In this document: piece after piece, positions 43,806 through 53,071 of the stretch
How positions within the stretch are numbered: position 1 is the first letter of the stretch
Layout of the letters: each line of letters starts with the position of its first letter
Source of the DNA: Vicingaceae bacterium
Lineage (GTDB): Bacteria > Bacteroidota > Bacteroidia > Flavobacteriales_E > Vicingaceae
Direction of reading: 5' to 3'
DNA length: 64,000 nt
NCBI GenBank assembly: GCA_028245195.1
Contig: JAOKCF010000003.1
Span: 182,830-246,829 of the forward strand
Notes under the pieces: generated by a model
Seen by the model: only the letters and a program-made list of their open reading frames with translations
Database searches by the model: none
What the model was told of the DNA's origin: nothing
Made by a program: the position numbers and the translations under genes

Positions 43806-44096
43806 CTACCGTTTAGAAATTTTGTTTCGAGTAATTTGTCGCTGCATGGCGCACTTAAATCTTCCTACTTCATCGCTGCGTAAAAAAGCATGTTTTGTTT
43901 TTCTACCTTGCACTCTGGCTCGCCACTTTTTCCAATTGCGAAGCTTCATTTGATTTTTCATCAGTTGAATTACTTCCTTTTCTGTGACTCCAAATTGGAA
44001 CTTTATTGCTTCAAAAGGCGTGCGATCTTCCCAAGCCATTTCCACAATTCGATCAATTGCTCGTTCGTCTAGTTGGTGTTTTTCTATCACTTCCAT
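43806..44096 (-). CDS. DUF2805 / TIGR03643 family protein
   Basis: The protein has 96 residues from ATG 44096 (MEVIEKHQLDERAIDRIVEM); the ORF track adds three codons from a TTG. The sequence WEDRTPFEAIKFQFGVTEKEVIQLMK is a helix-turn-helix-like segment typical of this family, followed by WKKWRARVQGRKTKH and a basic tail. It is probably a small nucleic-acid-binding protein; function is not established. It lies between the broken Nudix gene and the membrane endonuclease/phosphatase-family gene. Confidence 0.87.
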   Translation of the reverse strand: MEVIEKHQLDERAIDRIVEMAWEDRTPFEAIKFQFGVTEKEVIQLMKNQMKLRNWKKWRARVQGRKTKHAFLRSDEVGRFKCAMQRQITRNKISKR

Positions 44097-44128
44097 GTAA
44101 AGCAAACAAGCAATACTGACAAAGGTTT

Positions 44129-45235
44129 TTATTTCCAGTTCAATTTAACACTAACCGGATGGTGATCGGACAACTCTACTGCATGGGTAGAGTAGCTACT
44201 GCTTTCTAAGGAGCTATCGGCTAAAATGTAATCAATACGAAAAGAAGGGAATTCCCCAATATACGTTCTTCCCAAACCTGAACCACTGCTAATGTAAGTA
44301 TCTATTAAATTACCTTTTATCGTGTTGTATATGTAAGAGGTGGGACTGTCATTAAAATCTCCACAAACAACCACAGGGTAAGGCGAATATGAGATACTTT
44401 TTTGAATTAAATCTGCTTGTAAGGAGCGTTTTATAAATCCGTTTTTAACCTTCTCCAACAGACTTAAACTTTTATTAAAAATGTTTGAATAGTCCTGATC
44501 GTTAATGGTTTTCATGATTTTGTAATCTCTATTTTCGAGTTTAATAGAAGCCAAATGGTTGTTATAAACCCTCAATATTTCACCGTGAACATTTATATCC
44601 GTAAAAATTGAAGCATTATCGCCTTGATTTTCAAAAGGAACTACTCCCTTATTTTCAATCGGGAATTTAGAAAACGTGATTAAGCCCCAATGGTCTGTTT
44701 CTCGGAGCGTGGTTGTGTAATGCACATGGTAGTTCTTGGCGCTTAAAATTTTAACCAAGGTGTCCAAGGTTTTAAATTCATAGTTTTTCAACTGCTCATC
44801 GCGGTTATAAAATTCTTGCAGACAGAGTACATCCGGGTCCTCCTTTTCTAAAAAGTCGAATATTAGATTCCTAGCACTTTTCTCTTTCGTCCACATATAC
44901 AAATCAAATACCCTAACATTAAAAGACATTACTTTAAATGAATTTGGGCTTAGTTCTTTGTTGCTAAAGTTGAACTGAATGTACTTTGGAATAGTAGAAT
45001 AGCCCATTGCAAGTACCACCAGCGAAATGACAAACCATGCTCTTCTTCTAAAAATCCAGTACAGGGCAAAAATGACATTGAGCAACAATAAGTAAGGCAT
45101 GCCTAAGCCGAAAAAGGCTAATGGCCAAATGGTTGATGGGCCAATAAGAGGTGAAAGGTATCCTAGTATTGTGGCGAGCACAACCACCAAGTTTGCACCA
45201 AACAACAAGCGACTGACAAGTCTAGTTTTTTTCAA
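44129..45235 (-). CDS. Endonuclease/exonuclease/phosphatase family membrane protein
   Basis: The 368-residue protein has three N-terminal membrane helices (about residues 10-90) and an EEP domain with KVMSFNVRVFDLY, DVLCLQEFYN (metal Glu), VVCGDFNDSPTS (Asp/Asn) and the C-terminal LSDHHPVSVKL catalytic His. The domain should sit on one face of the inner membrane and may act on a phospholipid headgroup, nucleic acid or sugar phosphate; the substrate is unknown. The start is TTG. It is 40 bp downstream of ribBA on the same strand. Confidence 0.87.
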   Translation of the reverse strand: MKKTRLVSRLLFGANLVVVLATILGYLSPLIGPSTIWPLAFFGLGMPYLLLLNVIFALYWIFRRRAWFVISLVVLAMGYSTIPKYIQFNFSNKELSPNSFKVMSFNVRVFDLYMWTKEKSARNLIFDFLEKEDPDVLCLQEFYNRDEQLKNYEFKTLDTLVKILSAKNYHVHYTTTLRETDHWGLITFSKFPIENKGVVPFENQGDNASIFTDINVHGEILRVYNNHLASIKLENRDYKIMKTINDQDYSNIFNKSLSLLEKVKNGFIKRSLQADLIQKSISYSPYPVVVCGDFNDSPTSYIYNTIKGNLIDTYISSGSGLGRTYIGEFPSFRIDYILADSSLESSSYSTHAVELSDHHPVSVKLNWK

Positions 45236-45275
45236 AGTAGCCTAAAATTAAGAATTCTTCAATGGAAAAGAGAGC

Positions 45276-46484
45276 TTAGTTGTTCAATTTTAGAGAATGT
45301 CCCATTTTGTCCTTTTTGGTTTTAAGGTAGATTGCATTGTGTTCGTTTGATTCAATTTCGAGTGCTACATTCTCAACGATCTCAAGACCATAGCCTATTA
45401 AACCGGTTCTTTTTTTAGGATTGTTGGTCATTAATTTCATTTTACTGACTCCTAAATCTCGCAATATTTGTGCACCAATTCCATAATCTCGATCATCCAT
45501 ATTGAAGCCCAACTTTAGGTTGGCATCAACAGTATCATAACCCTCTTCTTGCAGTTTGTATGCTTTTAGTTTGTTTAGCAAACCAATTCCACGACCTTCT
45601 TGATTCATGTATACAATTAAACCTTTGCCTGCTTTTTCAATAGCTCGCATCGACTCTTGTAATTGAGGTCCACAATCGCACCTGCATGATCCAAAAATAT
45701 CACCAGTCATGCAAGATGAATGAACTCTTACTAAAATAGGCTCATCCTTTTTCCACTCTCCTTTAACCAAAGCTAAATGCTCTTCACCTGTGGTTGTTTG
45801 GGTGTAATGTACCATGTTGAAATTACCGTGCTCAGTAGGTAGCTTGATTTCAATTTCTCTTGTAACTAAGGTCTCATGCTTTATTCTATATGCAATTAAG
45901 TCTTTTATGGTTACTAACTTTAAGTCGTGTTTTTTAGCAATTTTAATCAAGTCAGGAAGGCGAGCCATGGAGCCGTCTTCATTCATGATTTCTACAATTA
46001 CACCTGCAGGTTGCATTCCCGCTAAACGTGCAAAATCAATTGCAGCTTCTGTATGTCCCGCTCTTCTTAGTACTCCACCTTTTTTTGCTCTTAATGGGAA
46101 AATATGCCCAGGCTTTCCCAATTCCTCAGGTCGAGTATCTGGATTCACTAAAGCTAATACTGTTTTTGAACGATCGCTTGCAGAAATTCCGGTTGAAGTT
46201 CCATAGCCTATAAGGTCAATAGAAACTGTAAAAGGTGTTTCATATGCTGCGGTATTTTGATCGACCATTAGATTTAACCCTAATTCATCGCAACGCTCTT
46301 CTACCAATGGCGCACAAATTAATCCACGCCCATGGGTTGCCATAAAATTGATTACTTGTGGATTAACCTTTTCTGCTGCAATTAAAAAGTCACCCTCGTT
46401 CTCTCGATCTTCATCGTCAACTACAATTATGATCTCTCCGTTTTTTATAGCATCAATTGCCTCTTCTATGGTATTTAAATCCAT
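45276..46484 (-). CDS. ribBA: Bifunctional 3,4-dihydroxy-2-butanone-4-phosphate synthase / GTP cyclohydrolase II
   Basis: The 402-residue fusion has RibB at the N-terminus ([29 protein letters not shown]) and RibA from about residue 205, with the zinc cysteines in [21 protein letters not shown] and the GTP-binding [14 protein letters not shown]. It supplies both precursors of riboflavin. Length matches typical RibBA, and both active sites look complete. No FMN riboswitch is visible upstream; a consensus promoter box lies about 16 nt before the ATG, leaving no room for one. Confidence 0.97.
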   Translation of the reverse strand: MDLNTIEEAIDAIKNGEIIIVVDDEDRENEGDFLIAAEKVNPQVINFMATHGRGLICAPLVEERCDELGLNLMVDQNTAAYETPFTVSIDLIGYGTSTGISASDRSKTVLALVNPDTRPEELGKPGHIFPLRAKKGGVLRRAGHTEAAIDFARLAGMQPAGVIVEIMNEDGSMARLPDLIKIAKKHDLKLVTIKDLIAYRIKHETLVTREIEIKLPTEHGNFNMVHYTQTTTGEEHLALVKGEWKKDEPILVRVHSSCMTGDIFGSCRCDCGPQLQESMRAIEKAGKGLIVYMNQEGRGIGLLNKLKAYKLQEEGYDTVDANLKLGFNMDDRDYGIGAQILRDLGVSKMKLMTNNPKKRTGLIGYGLEIVENVALEIESNEHNAIYLKTKKDKMGHSLKLNN

Positions 46485-46500
46485 GTGTGATTATTTTGTA

Positions 46501-46508
46501 CAAAGGTA
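46501..46508 (-). promoter_or_regulatory. TANNTTTG -7 box of ribBA
   Basis: On the minus strand TACCTTTG is an exact -7 match just upstream of the ribBA ATG. The remaining sequence up to 46791 (about 280 bp) contains no supportable gene; a 30-codon coding-like stretch at about 46672-46770 (minus) has no start and several flanking stops. Confidence 0.7.
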
Positions 46509-46791
46509 AACCGATGAAATAACATATGGTTGTAAAAAATGTGATATTTACTACAAAGTATCTAAATCGAATAATTATCTGTACCATTAATTTGCGAAAT
46601 AAAAATTCAGGTAGTTGAGTAATTCATGGAAACATTCAGATGCCAAAAAGAACAAAGAAGGGATTTGTTTTATTCCGATTCGGTAGTTGTTGTGTCTGTC
46701 TTTAACTCAGTTTTTAATTCAGAAAACTCAGCACTTACATTTAAAATCTGAGCTTCAGTAGCTTAAAGTTATTTCATGACGTAGTTTAAAA

Positions 46792-48486
46792 TTAGAGTTT
46801 CGCTTCAACGATTTTTAATATCTCAGATTCTAATTCTATCGCTTTTCTTTGGATTTGTTCTCCTTTTGAAAGTACATCGTTAACAAATGCTTTGTCGGTT
46901 AATCCAGATACATTAATTTTTACATTTAGGAAAGCTCCCATAACTGCAGTTCGTGCGCACAATGCACCAACCCCTGCGTCAGAAATAGAACTCTTTAAGC
47001 CTGAATCAGCCATTGCTTTCATAACTTCCATTGACTGATAAGAAGTTTTTAAAACCTGAAACGGAATTTCAATTGCATATTTAGTAGCATCTTCCACAGC
47101 TTGTTTCCTAGCAGCTTTCTCTTCATCATTGCCTTTAGGTAACCTGAATGCTTCCATTATTTTATTAAATGCCTTGGTATCCTCGTCAACAAGGTACAAT
47201 AGTTTGTTCTTGTGCGCTTCCCCTTTTTCTGCCCAAATAGAGTATTCCTCCCACTTATCATCCCATCCTCTTTTGTGAGAAGAAAGATTTGCTACCATTG
47301 TGCCAAGTGAAACACCAAGTACACCCACATAGGCTGCAATTGATCCTCCCCCTGGAGCTGGAGACTCAGAAGCAGTCTCGTTCGCAAATTCAACTAAGTC
47401 TAAATCGACAAGTTTTGCAGGCTCTCCTGCAGAAAGAACGTATTCAATTATTTTTTCCTCAGGAATAAAAGGAGCAAGGTCATCAAGTCCCATAGACTTA
47501 ATTGCAATTTTTATCAATTCACTTTCAGAAACGCCTAATGACCTGTTCTGTTTTTGAAGAAAATATTTTCCAGCATCTAGCATTGCTTTTAACGGAATCA
47601 ATCCTACTAATTCGGAGCCTGTAACTCTAATGCCTCTTTCGTAAGATTTTTTGCAAGCTTCATCAAAGGCTATGTGAACAGGAGTAATACTGATGTTAGT
47701 AAGGTTAAGAGATAGTTGGGCTATTCCATATTCTTCAATATACCAACCAATTCCTTTTACAGATTTTAATGTGCCGGGAATTCTAATAGGCTCTCCGTTT
47801 TCATCTTGTGCAACTTTTCCAGTAATTGGGTTTCCTTCTCTTTTTACCCTGCCGCCTTCTCTAATGTCGAATGCTATTGAATTTGCCCGTCGGGCAGAAG
47901 TGGTATTCAAATTCACGTTATAAGCTACCAAGAAATCTCTTGCGCTTATTGCTGTTGCTCCAGTGTGTTTTACATAATCATTAAACTCTGCAGGCCCTGC
48001 ATCGGGTCTCCAATGTGGATCTGAAAGCTTTTGATTTAGTCCTTCATATTCTCCTGAACGGCAGTTGGCCAAATTTTTTCTTTCTTCGCTAGTAGCAGCA
48101 TTTTCATAGAAATAGATTGGAATATTTAACTCATCTCCAACTCTTTCTCCCAGCTTATGAGCATAAGCGGCGGTCTCTTCCATTGATATGCCAGAAATAG
48201 GCACTAATGGGCAAACATCAGTAGCTCCCATTCTTGGGTGTTCCCCGCTCTGTTTACTCATATCGATCAGTTCACTGGCCTTTTTAATCACTAAAAATGC
48301 AGCTTTTATAACTTGCTCGGGTTCACCAACAAATGTAATTACAGTTCTGTTGGTTGCTTTACCAGGATCAACATCTAATAATTTAACACCTTCAACCGTC
48401 TCAATAACGTCTGTTACTTGTTTTATTTTTACAGAGTCTCTTCCTTCGCTTATGTTCGGAACACATTCAATTAATTGCTTGCTCAT
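46792..48486 (-). CDS. ftcD: Bifunctional glutamate formimidoyltransferase / formimidoyltetrahydrofolate cyclodeaminase
   Basis: The 564-residue protein joins formimidoyltransferase (IECVPNISEGRDSVKI, the His motif EHPRMGATDVCPLVPI, then GIGWYIEEYGIAQLSLN) to a cyclodeaminase domain from about residue 350 (SPAPGGGSIAAYVGVLG). It moves the formimino group from N-formimino-glutamate to tetrahydrofolate and deaminates it, the last part of histidine breakdown. The full-length fusion is like the animal enzyme and common in Bacteroidota. It lies 14 bp after hutI in the same transcript; hutH and hutU are not in the window. Confidence 0.96.
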   Translation of the reverse strand: MSKQLIECVPNISEGRDSVKIKQVTDVIETVEGVKLLDVDPGKATNRTVITFVGEPEQVIKAAFLVIKKASELIDMSKQSGEHPRMGATDVCPLVPISGISMEETAAYAHKLGERVGDELNIPIYFYENAATSEERKNLANCRSGEYEGLNQKLSDPHWRPDAGPAEFNDYVKHTGATAISARDFLVAYNVNLNTTSARRANSIAFDIREGGRVKREGNPITGKVAQDENGEPIRIPGTLKSVKGIGWYIEEYGIAQLSLNLTNISITPVHIAFDEACKKSYERGIRVTGSELVGLIPLKAMLDAGKYFLQKQNRSLGVSESELIKIAIKSMGLDDLAPFIPEEKIIEYVLSAGEPAKLVDLDLVEFANETASESPAPGGGSIAAYVGVLGVSLGTMVANLSSHKRGWDDKWEEYSIWAEKGEAHKNKLLYLVDEDTKAFNKIMEAFRLPKGNDEEKAARKQAVEDATKYAIEIPFQVLKTSYQSMEVMKAMADSGLKSSISDAGVGALCARTAVMGAFLNVKINVSGLTDKAFVNDVLSKGEQIQRKAIELESEILKIVEAKL

Positions 48487-48500
48487 GGGGTTGTTAAATT

Positions 48501-49724
48501 TTAAAATATTTTTCCATTAATAATCACTTGATCAACTAGATTACTTCCAAATGCATAAGGGATATATGCTATTGAAGAGATTTTTTTTGTGAGGATAAAA
48601 TTAGCTTTTTTACCCTTAGAAATACTGCCGTATTCTTCATTTAACTCTAATGCAAATGCACCATTTATAGTTGCCGCGTTTATAGCCTCTGCAGGTGTCA
48701 TTTTTAACTTCACACAAGCCAGTGAAACTACAAAATTCATGTTGCCTGAAGGAGAGGAGCCTGGATTGTAATCTGACGCCAAAGCCACGGCAACACCTTC
48801 ATCAACTAATTTTCTACCTGGTTGGTAGGGGTCACTTAAAAAGAAAGGAGCAGATGGTAATAAGGTTGCTATAGTTTCTGAGTTTTTCAAACATTCAATT
48901 TCTTCATCGTTGACAACTTCCAAATGATCAACCGATAATGCATTGTGTTTTACGCATAGTTCAATGCCTCCCATGCAATTAAATTGATTCGTATGAACTT
49001 TAGCTTTTAAGCCATATTTGGCCCCTGCTTCAATAATTTGTTCCGTTTCAGTAACTGAGAATGCAACTTTTTCGCAAAAGGCGTCAATGTAATCTGCCAA
49101 ACATTCTTTGGCAATCTGGGGTAGCATTTCATTCACAATTAAGTCAATATACCCTTGATGATTGTCTTTGTATTCGAGAGGATAAGAGTGGGCTCCTAAA
49201 AAGTTAGCCTTTATCGGGATTGGACTCTTTTCTTTTAAGCGTTTAATTACTCGCAGCATCTTTAATTCATCATCTAATGAAAGGCCATAACCACTTTTAA
49301 TTTCGATGGCTCCTGTTCCCATTTTTATAACTTCGTTCAATCGCTCCCAAGCCGATTTAAAAAGTGCTTCTTCAGAAGTGTTTTGCAGTTTTTTGGCGGA
49401 GTTTAAAATTCCTCCTCCTGCTTCAGCAATTTCTTGGTAGCTTTTACCTTTTAAACGCATTTCAAATTCTTCTTCTCTGCTGGTTGCAAATACCAAGTGG
49501 GTGTGGGAATCGCACCAGGTTGGTAATATCATTTTTCCCAAGGCATCAATTGTTTCGCCTTCAAAATTGGGACAACTATCCATACTGCCGTAATTTTTAA
49601 TAATATCGTTCTCTATTAGCAACCAAGCGTTTTCTATACTTTTCAACTCAGAAAGTTCTTTTCCTCGAAGTGCTTTTGTTGGTGTGCTAGTTTGAAGAAG
49701 CGATTTAATGTTTTTTATCAGCAT
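48501..49724 (-). CDS. hutI: Imidazolonepropionase
   Basis: The 407-residue amidohydrolase opens the imidazolone ring to N-formimino-L-glutamate in histidine degradation. Metal and substrate motifs: PTWCDSHTHLVFA, the GSGYGLSLDDE-like region (EIKSGYGLSLDDELK), FLGAHSYP, KVHTNQFNCMGG, SVDHLEVV and ASDYNPGSSPSGNM. It is followed at 14 bp by ftcD, so the two hut genes form one unit from the promoter box at 49744-49751. Confidence 0.96.
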   Translation of the reverse strand: MLIKNIKSLLQTSTPTKALRGKELSELKSIENAWLLIENDIIKNYGSMDSCPNFEGETIDALGKMILPTWCDSHTHLVFATSREEEFEMRLKGKSYQEIAEAGGGILNSAKKLQNTSEEALFKSAWERLNEVIKMGTGAIEIKSGYGLSLDDELKMLRVIKRLKEKSPIPIKANFLGAHSYPLEYKDNHQGYIDLIVNEMLPQIAKECLADYIDAFCEKVAFSVTETEQIIEAGAKYGLKAKVHTNQFNCMGGIELCVKHNALSVDHLEVVNDEEIECLKNSETIATLLPSAPFFLSDPYQPGRKLVDEGVAVALASDYNPGSSPSGNMNFVVSLACVKLKMTPAEAINAATINGAFALELNEEYGSISKGKKANFILTKKISSIAYIPYAFGSNLVDQVIINGKIF

Positions 49725-49743
49725 GGGTGGTTTTGTATTTGTT

Positions 49744-49751
49744 CAAACTTA
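49744..49751 (-). promoter_or_regulatory. TANNTTTG -7 box of hutI-ftcD
   Basis: On the minus strand TAAGTTTG matches exactly, about 20 nt before the hutI ATG, and lies just after the yebC terminator. Confidence 0.68.
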
Positions 49752-49764
49752 CAAAATGGAACAT

Positions 49765-49790
49765 AAAAAAAGCCACATTGACGTGGCTTT
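49765..49790 (-). terminator. Rho-independent terminator of yebC
   Basis: AAAGCCAC/GTGGCTTT with a 6-nt loop, followed on the minus strand by a T run. It starts about 5 bp after the yebC stop codon and separates yebC from hutI-ftcD. Confidence 0.85.
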
Positions 49791-49794
49791 AATT

Positions 49795-50505
49795 TTAAGC
49801 GATGTTGGTGTAAACCGCTTGGACATCGTCGTTGTCTTCTAGCTTGTCTAACATCTTATCGATGTCTTTCATTTGCTCATCATCAAATTGAACAGGAGAA
49901 GTTGGAAAGCGCTGAAGGTCTGCTTTGGTTACTTCAATTCTTTTCTCTTCGAAAGCCGAAGTTAATGTTCCAAAATCCGTCCATGCAGCATAAGCATAGG
50001 CAGTTGTCTCGTCTACTTCAATTTCTTCTAATCCGGCATCAATTAATTCCAATTCTAATTCTTCAGGGTCTAGGCCTTCTGTTAACTCGAATTCTATAAC
50101 TGCTCTTCTAGTAAACATATACTCTAAAGAACCTGTTGGTACGGTAGCACCGCCTGCTTTGTTAAAATATGATTTTACATCTGCTACTGTTCTAGTTGTA
50201 TTGTCGGTAGCACATTCTATAAAAATTTGCACTCCGTGTGGTCCTTTTCCCTCATAATTGACCTCTTCAAAGGCCGCTAGATCTTTTGCTTCAGCTCTTT
50301 TAATCGCATTGTCAATGTTGTCTTTGGGCATATTTTCGCCCTTCGCATTTTGAATAGCAGTTCTAAGTGCTGCATTGGTTTCAGGATCCATTCCCCCTTC
50401 TTTTGCTGCTAACGTAATTTTCTTAGCCAACTTCGGAAACACCTTCGACATTTTGTCCCAACGTTTCTCTTTTGCTGCTCTTCGGTACTCAAAAGCTCTT
50501 CCCAT
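49795..50505 (-). CDS. yebC: YebC/TACO1-family translation/transcription factor
   Basis: The 236-residue protein has the YebC hallmarks: [20 protein letters not shown] at the N-terminus, [36 protein letters not shown], and the acidic C-terminal [16 protein letters not shown]. Recent work links the family to translation of difficult proline stretches, earlier work to transcription regulation; the role here is not decided. It has its own promoter box and terminator and is divergent from aroC. Confidence 0.95.
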   Translation of the reverse strand: MGRAFEYRRAAKEKRWDKMSKVFPKLAKKITLAAKEGGMDPETNAALRTAIQNAKGENMPKDNIDNAIKRAEAKDLAAFEEVNYEGKGPHGVQIFIECATDNTTRTVADVKSYFNKAGGATVPTGSLEYMFTRRAVIEFELTEGLDPEELELELIDAGLEEIEVDETTAYAYAAWTDFGTLTSAFEEKRIEVTKADLQRFPTSPVQFDDEQMKDIDKMLDKLEDNDDVQAVYTNIA

Positions 50506-50540
50506 ATTTTCTCATTGTAAAATTGAAATGTAAATTAACT

Positions 50541-50548
50541 CAAACTTA
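50541..50548 (-). promoter_or_regulatory. TANNTTTG -7 box of yebC
   Basis: On the minus strand TAAGTTTG is an exact match about 36 nt before the yebC ATG. A near match TACCTTCG on the plus strand at 50579-50586 could serve aroC. Confidence 0.65.
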
Positions 50549-50639
50549 TTCTTTTAGTAAAATCATTTTTAATATATATACCTTCGGAATTTTAGGTCAG
50601 TAAGTCGTTAAGACGTTCAAAAAAGTTATTTTTGTTCAC

Positions 50640-51719
50640 ATGGCAGGAAATACCTTTGGTAGCATATTTCAATTAACCACCTTTGGAGAATCTCATGGGA
50701 TTGCGATTGGCGGAATTATAGATGGTTGTCCTGCAGGCTTAAAATTAAATTTTGATTTTATTCAGAGAGAGTTAGATCGCAGAAAGCCGGGTCAATCTAA
50801 GTTAACCACTCAGCGAAAAGAGGCAGACCGGGTTGAATTCTTGTCGGGAATTTTTGAAGGAGAAACGACGGGAACTCCCATTGGATTTCAAATTCAAAAC
50901 GAAGATCAAAAGTCAAAAGATTACAGTCACATTCAAGATAAATTTCGCCCTTCTCATGCAGATTATACTTACGAGAAGAAATATGGAAACCGAGATTATA
51001 GAGGTGGAGGAAGGTCTTCTGCTAGAGAAACCGCTTGCCGAGTAGTGGCAGGAGCCATAGCTCAATTGATTTTGCAACACCATGGAGTTGAAGTATACTC
51101 CTATGTTCAACAAGTAGGAAATCTAACTTTATTAAAGGAGTTTGAGGAAATTGATTTCTTGCAAACATTTGAAAACGAAGTCCGTTGCCCAGATGCTGCG
51201 ATAGCTAAAAAAATGTCCGATTTAATTCTGGAAGTTAAAAAAGAGGGAGATACAGTTGGAGGAGCAATTCAAACGTTGGTGAAAAACTGTCCTATTGGTT
51301 TAGGTGAGCCAGTTTTTGATAAACTTCATGCAGATTTAGGAAAAGCAATGCTCAGCATCAATGCTGTGAAAGGTTTTGAATATGGCTCAGGTTTCTGCGC
51401 TCCAGAGATGCGAGGTTCGCAGCACAACGATGAGTTTGTTAAAACCGAGAGTGGTATTCGAACAAAAATAAACTTTTCAGGAGGTATACAAGGAGGCATT
51501 TCAAACGGAGAAGATATCTATTTTCGAACTGCATTCAAGCCAATAGCCACAACGATGCTCAAGCAAGCTAGTGTTACAAAACAAGGTGAAGCAACTGAAA
51601 TTGAGGGAAAAGGAAGACACGATGCCTGCGTAGTGCCTCGAGCGGTGCCAATTGTAACCGCTATGACCGCTTTGGTTTTGGTGGATCATTTGTTGCGGAG
51701 TAAAACGAGCAAAATTTAA
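50640..51719 (+). CDS. aroC: Chorismate synthase
   Basis: The 359-residue FMN-dependent enzyme converts EPSP to chorismate at the end of the shikimate pathway. Motifs: [17 protein letters not shown], the RPSHADYTY segment, [20 protein letters not shown], and [20 protein letters not shown] near the end. It is followed by a dicarboxylate symporter at 37 bp. A near-consensus promoter (TACCTTCG, one mismatch) lies about 55 nt upstream. Confidence 0.97.
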   Translation: MAGNTFGSIFQLTTFGESHGIAIGGIIDGCPAGLKLNFDFIQRELDRRKPGQSKLTTQRKEADRVEFLSGIFEGETTGTPIGFQIQNEDQKSKDYSHIQDKFRPSHADYTYEKKYGNRDYRGGGRSSARETACRVVAGAIAQLILQHHGVEVYSYVQQVGNLTLLKEFEEIDFLQTFENEVRCPDAAIAKKMSDLILEVKKEGDTVGGAIQTLVKNCPIGLGEPVFDKLHADLGKAMLSINAVKGFEYGSGFCAPEMRGSQHNDEFVKTESGIRTKINFSGGIQGGISNGEDIYFRTAFKPIATTMLKQASVTKQGEATEIEGKGRHDACVVPRAVPIVTAMTALVLVDHLLRSKTSKI

Positions 51720-51756
51720 GAATTGCCCGCAGAGTTGAGGGTGAAAAAAGGAAAGA

Positions 51757-53058
51757 ATGAATAAACTAGCATTACATTGGCAAATAATTATTGGACTTGT
51801 TCTTGGTCTTATTTATGGACTTATTGCGGCAAACGCTGGTTGGCAGGATTTTACTGTAGATTGGATCGCTCCTTGGGGTAAGATTTTTATCAATATGTTG
51901 AAAATGATTGCAGTGCCATTGGTGCTAATATCATTAATCAATGGAATATCAGGGTTAAAAGATGTCTCTCAGCTTTCCTCCATGGGAGGGAAAACTATTG
52001 GGATTTACATCGCAACCACTGTGATGGCCATCACCATTGGATTAGTTACAGTGAACTTAATTAAACCGGGTAATTCCTTTTCCGATGAAGTAAAACAGGA
52101 ATTGGTAAGTCAAAATGCGGAAAAAACACAGGAAACAGGAGAAAAGGTAAATGCACAAAAGAATTCAGGTCCACTGCAGTTTCTTGTAGACATGGTTCCG
52201 GATAATATTTTTTTATCGGCAGGAGATAATCGAAATATGTTACAGGTAATATTCTTTGCATTAATGTTTGGAATTGCCTTGATTATATCTCCTCATCAAT
52301 CCAAGGTAGAGCCCATTAAAAAGTTTTTTGATGGTGCAAATGAAGTCATTCTAAAGATGGTGGACATTATCATGTATTTCGCTCCCATCGGTGTTTTTGC
52401 ATTGCTCGGTAACATTATGGTCGAGTTAGCAGGTGATGATCCTGCAGCAGCAGTCGAAATACTAAAGGGCCTAGGTGTTTATTCTTTTACGGTTATCCTT
52501 AGTTTGGCAATCATGGTTTTCATAATGTATCCGCTTATTCTTAAATTTTTTGCGGGTTATTCGTTTAAAAGATTTTTTCAAGGAATTGCACCTGCACAAT
52601 TATTGGCTTTTTCAACAAGCTCTTCTGCGGCTACGTTACCATTAACCATGGAGCGCTGTGAAGAAAAACTGGGTGTTTCTAATAAAGTGGCTTCTTTCGT
52701 ATTACCTTTAGGAGCAACTATAAATATGGATGGAACAAGCTGTTATCAAGCAGTTGCTGCAGTTTTTATTGCACAAGTTTATGGCATGGATTTGGGACTA
52801 TCGGAGCAGTTAACAATAGTATTAACTGCTACTTTAGCGTCAATAGGTTCTGCTGCAGTTCCAGGAGCAGGAATTATTATGCTTGCCATTGTACTAGGTG
52901 CAGTAGGTATACCGTTAGAGGGTATTAGTTTAATCTTCGCGGTAGATCGAATTTTAGACATGTGCCGCACAGTAGTAAACGTAACAGGTGATGCAACAGT
53001 AGCAACAATAGTTGCAAAAACTGAAAATGAATTAATTCCTCATTCAGTGGAAAGATAA
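51757..53058 (+). CDS. Dicarboxylate/amino acid:cation symporter (DAACS family)
   Basis: The 433-residue inner-membrane protein has the GltPh fold: HP1 with STSSSAATLPLTMERCEE, the NMDGTSCYQAVAAVF motif in TM7, the HP2 region SIGSAAVPGAGIIML, and TM8 with VDRILDMCRTVVNVTGD whose Asp and Asn bind substrate. It imports glutamate, aspartate or C4-dicarboxylates with Na+ or H+. About 45 charged residues between TM3 and TM4 (EVKQELVSQNAEKTQETGEK) form a longer loop than usual. It lies between aroC and the AsmA gene. Confidence 0.93.
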   Translation: MNKLALHWQIIIGLVLGLIYGLIAANAGWQDFTVDWIAPWGKIFINMLKMIAVPLVLISLINGISGLKDVSQLSSMGGKTIGIYIATTVMAITIGLVTVNLIKPGNSFSDEVKQELVSQNAEKTQETGEKVNAQKNSGPLQFLVDMVPDNIFLSAGDNRNMLQVIFFALMFGIALIISPHQSKVEPIKKFFDGANEVILKMVDIIMYFAPIGVFALLGNIMVELAGDDPAAAVEILKGLGVYSFTVILSLAIMVFIMYPLILKFFAGYSFKRFFQGIAPAQLLAFSTSSSAATLPLTMERCEEKLGVSNKVASFVLPLGATINMDGTSCYQAVAAVFIAQVYGMDLGLSEQLTIVLTATLASIGSAAVPGAGIIMLAIVLGAVGIPLEGISLIFAVDRILDMCRTVVNVTGDATVATIVAKTENELIPHSVER

Positions 53059-53071
53059 AAGATTAAAAATC

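Noticed and set aside
45276-46700. FMN riboswitch before ribBA, fluoride riboswitch before crcB
   Set aside because: The promoter box before ribBA leaves too short a leader, and crcB overlaps the preceding gene; no aptamer-like sequence is visible.
46672-46770. Thirty-codon coding-like stretch on the minus strand (ILNVSAEFSELKTEL)
   Set aside because: No start codon, stops on both sides and no recognisable family; could be chance in a low-GC intergenic region.
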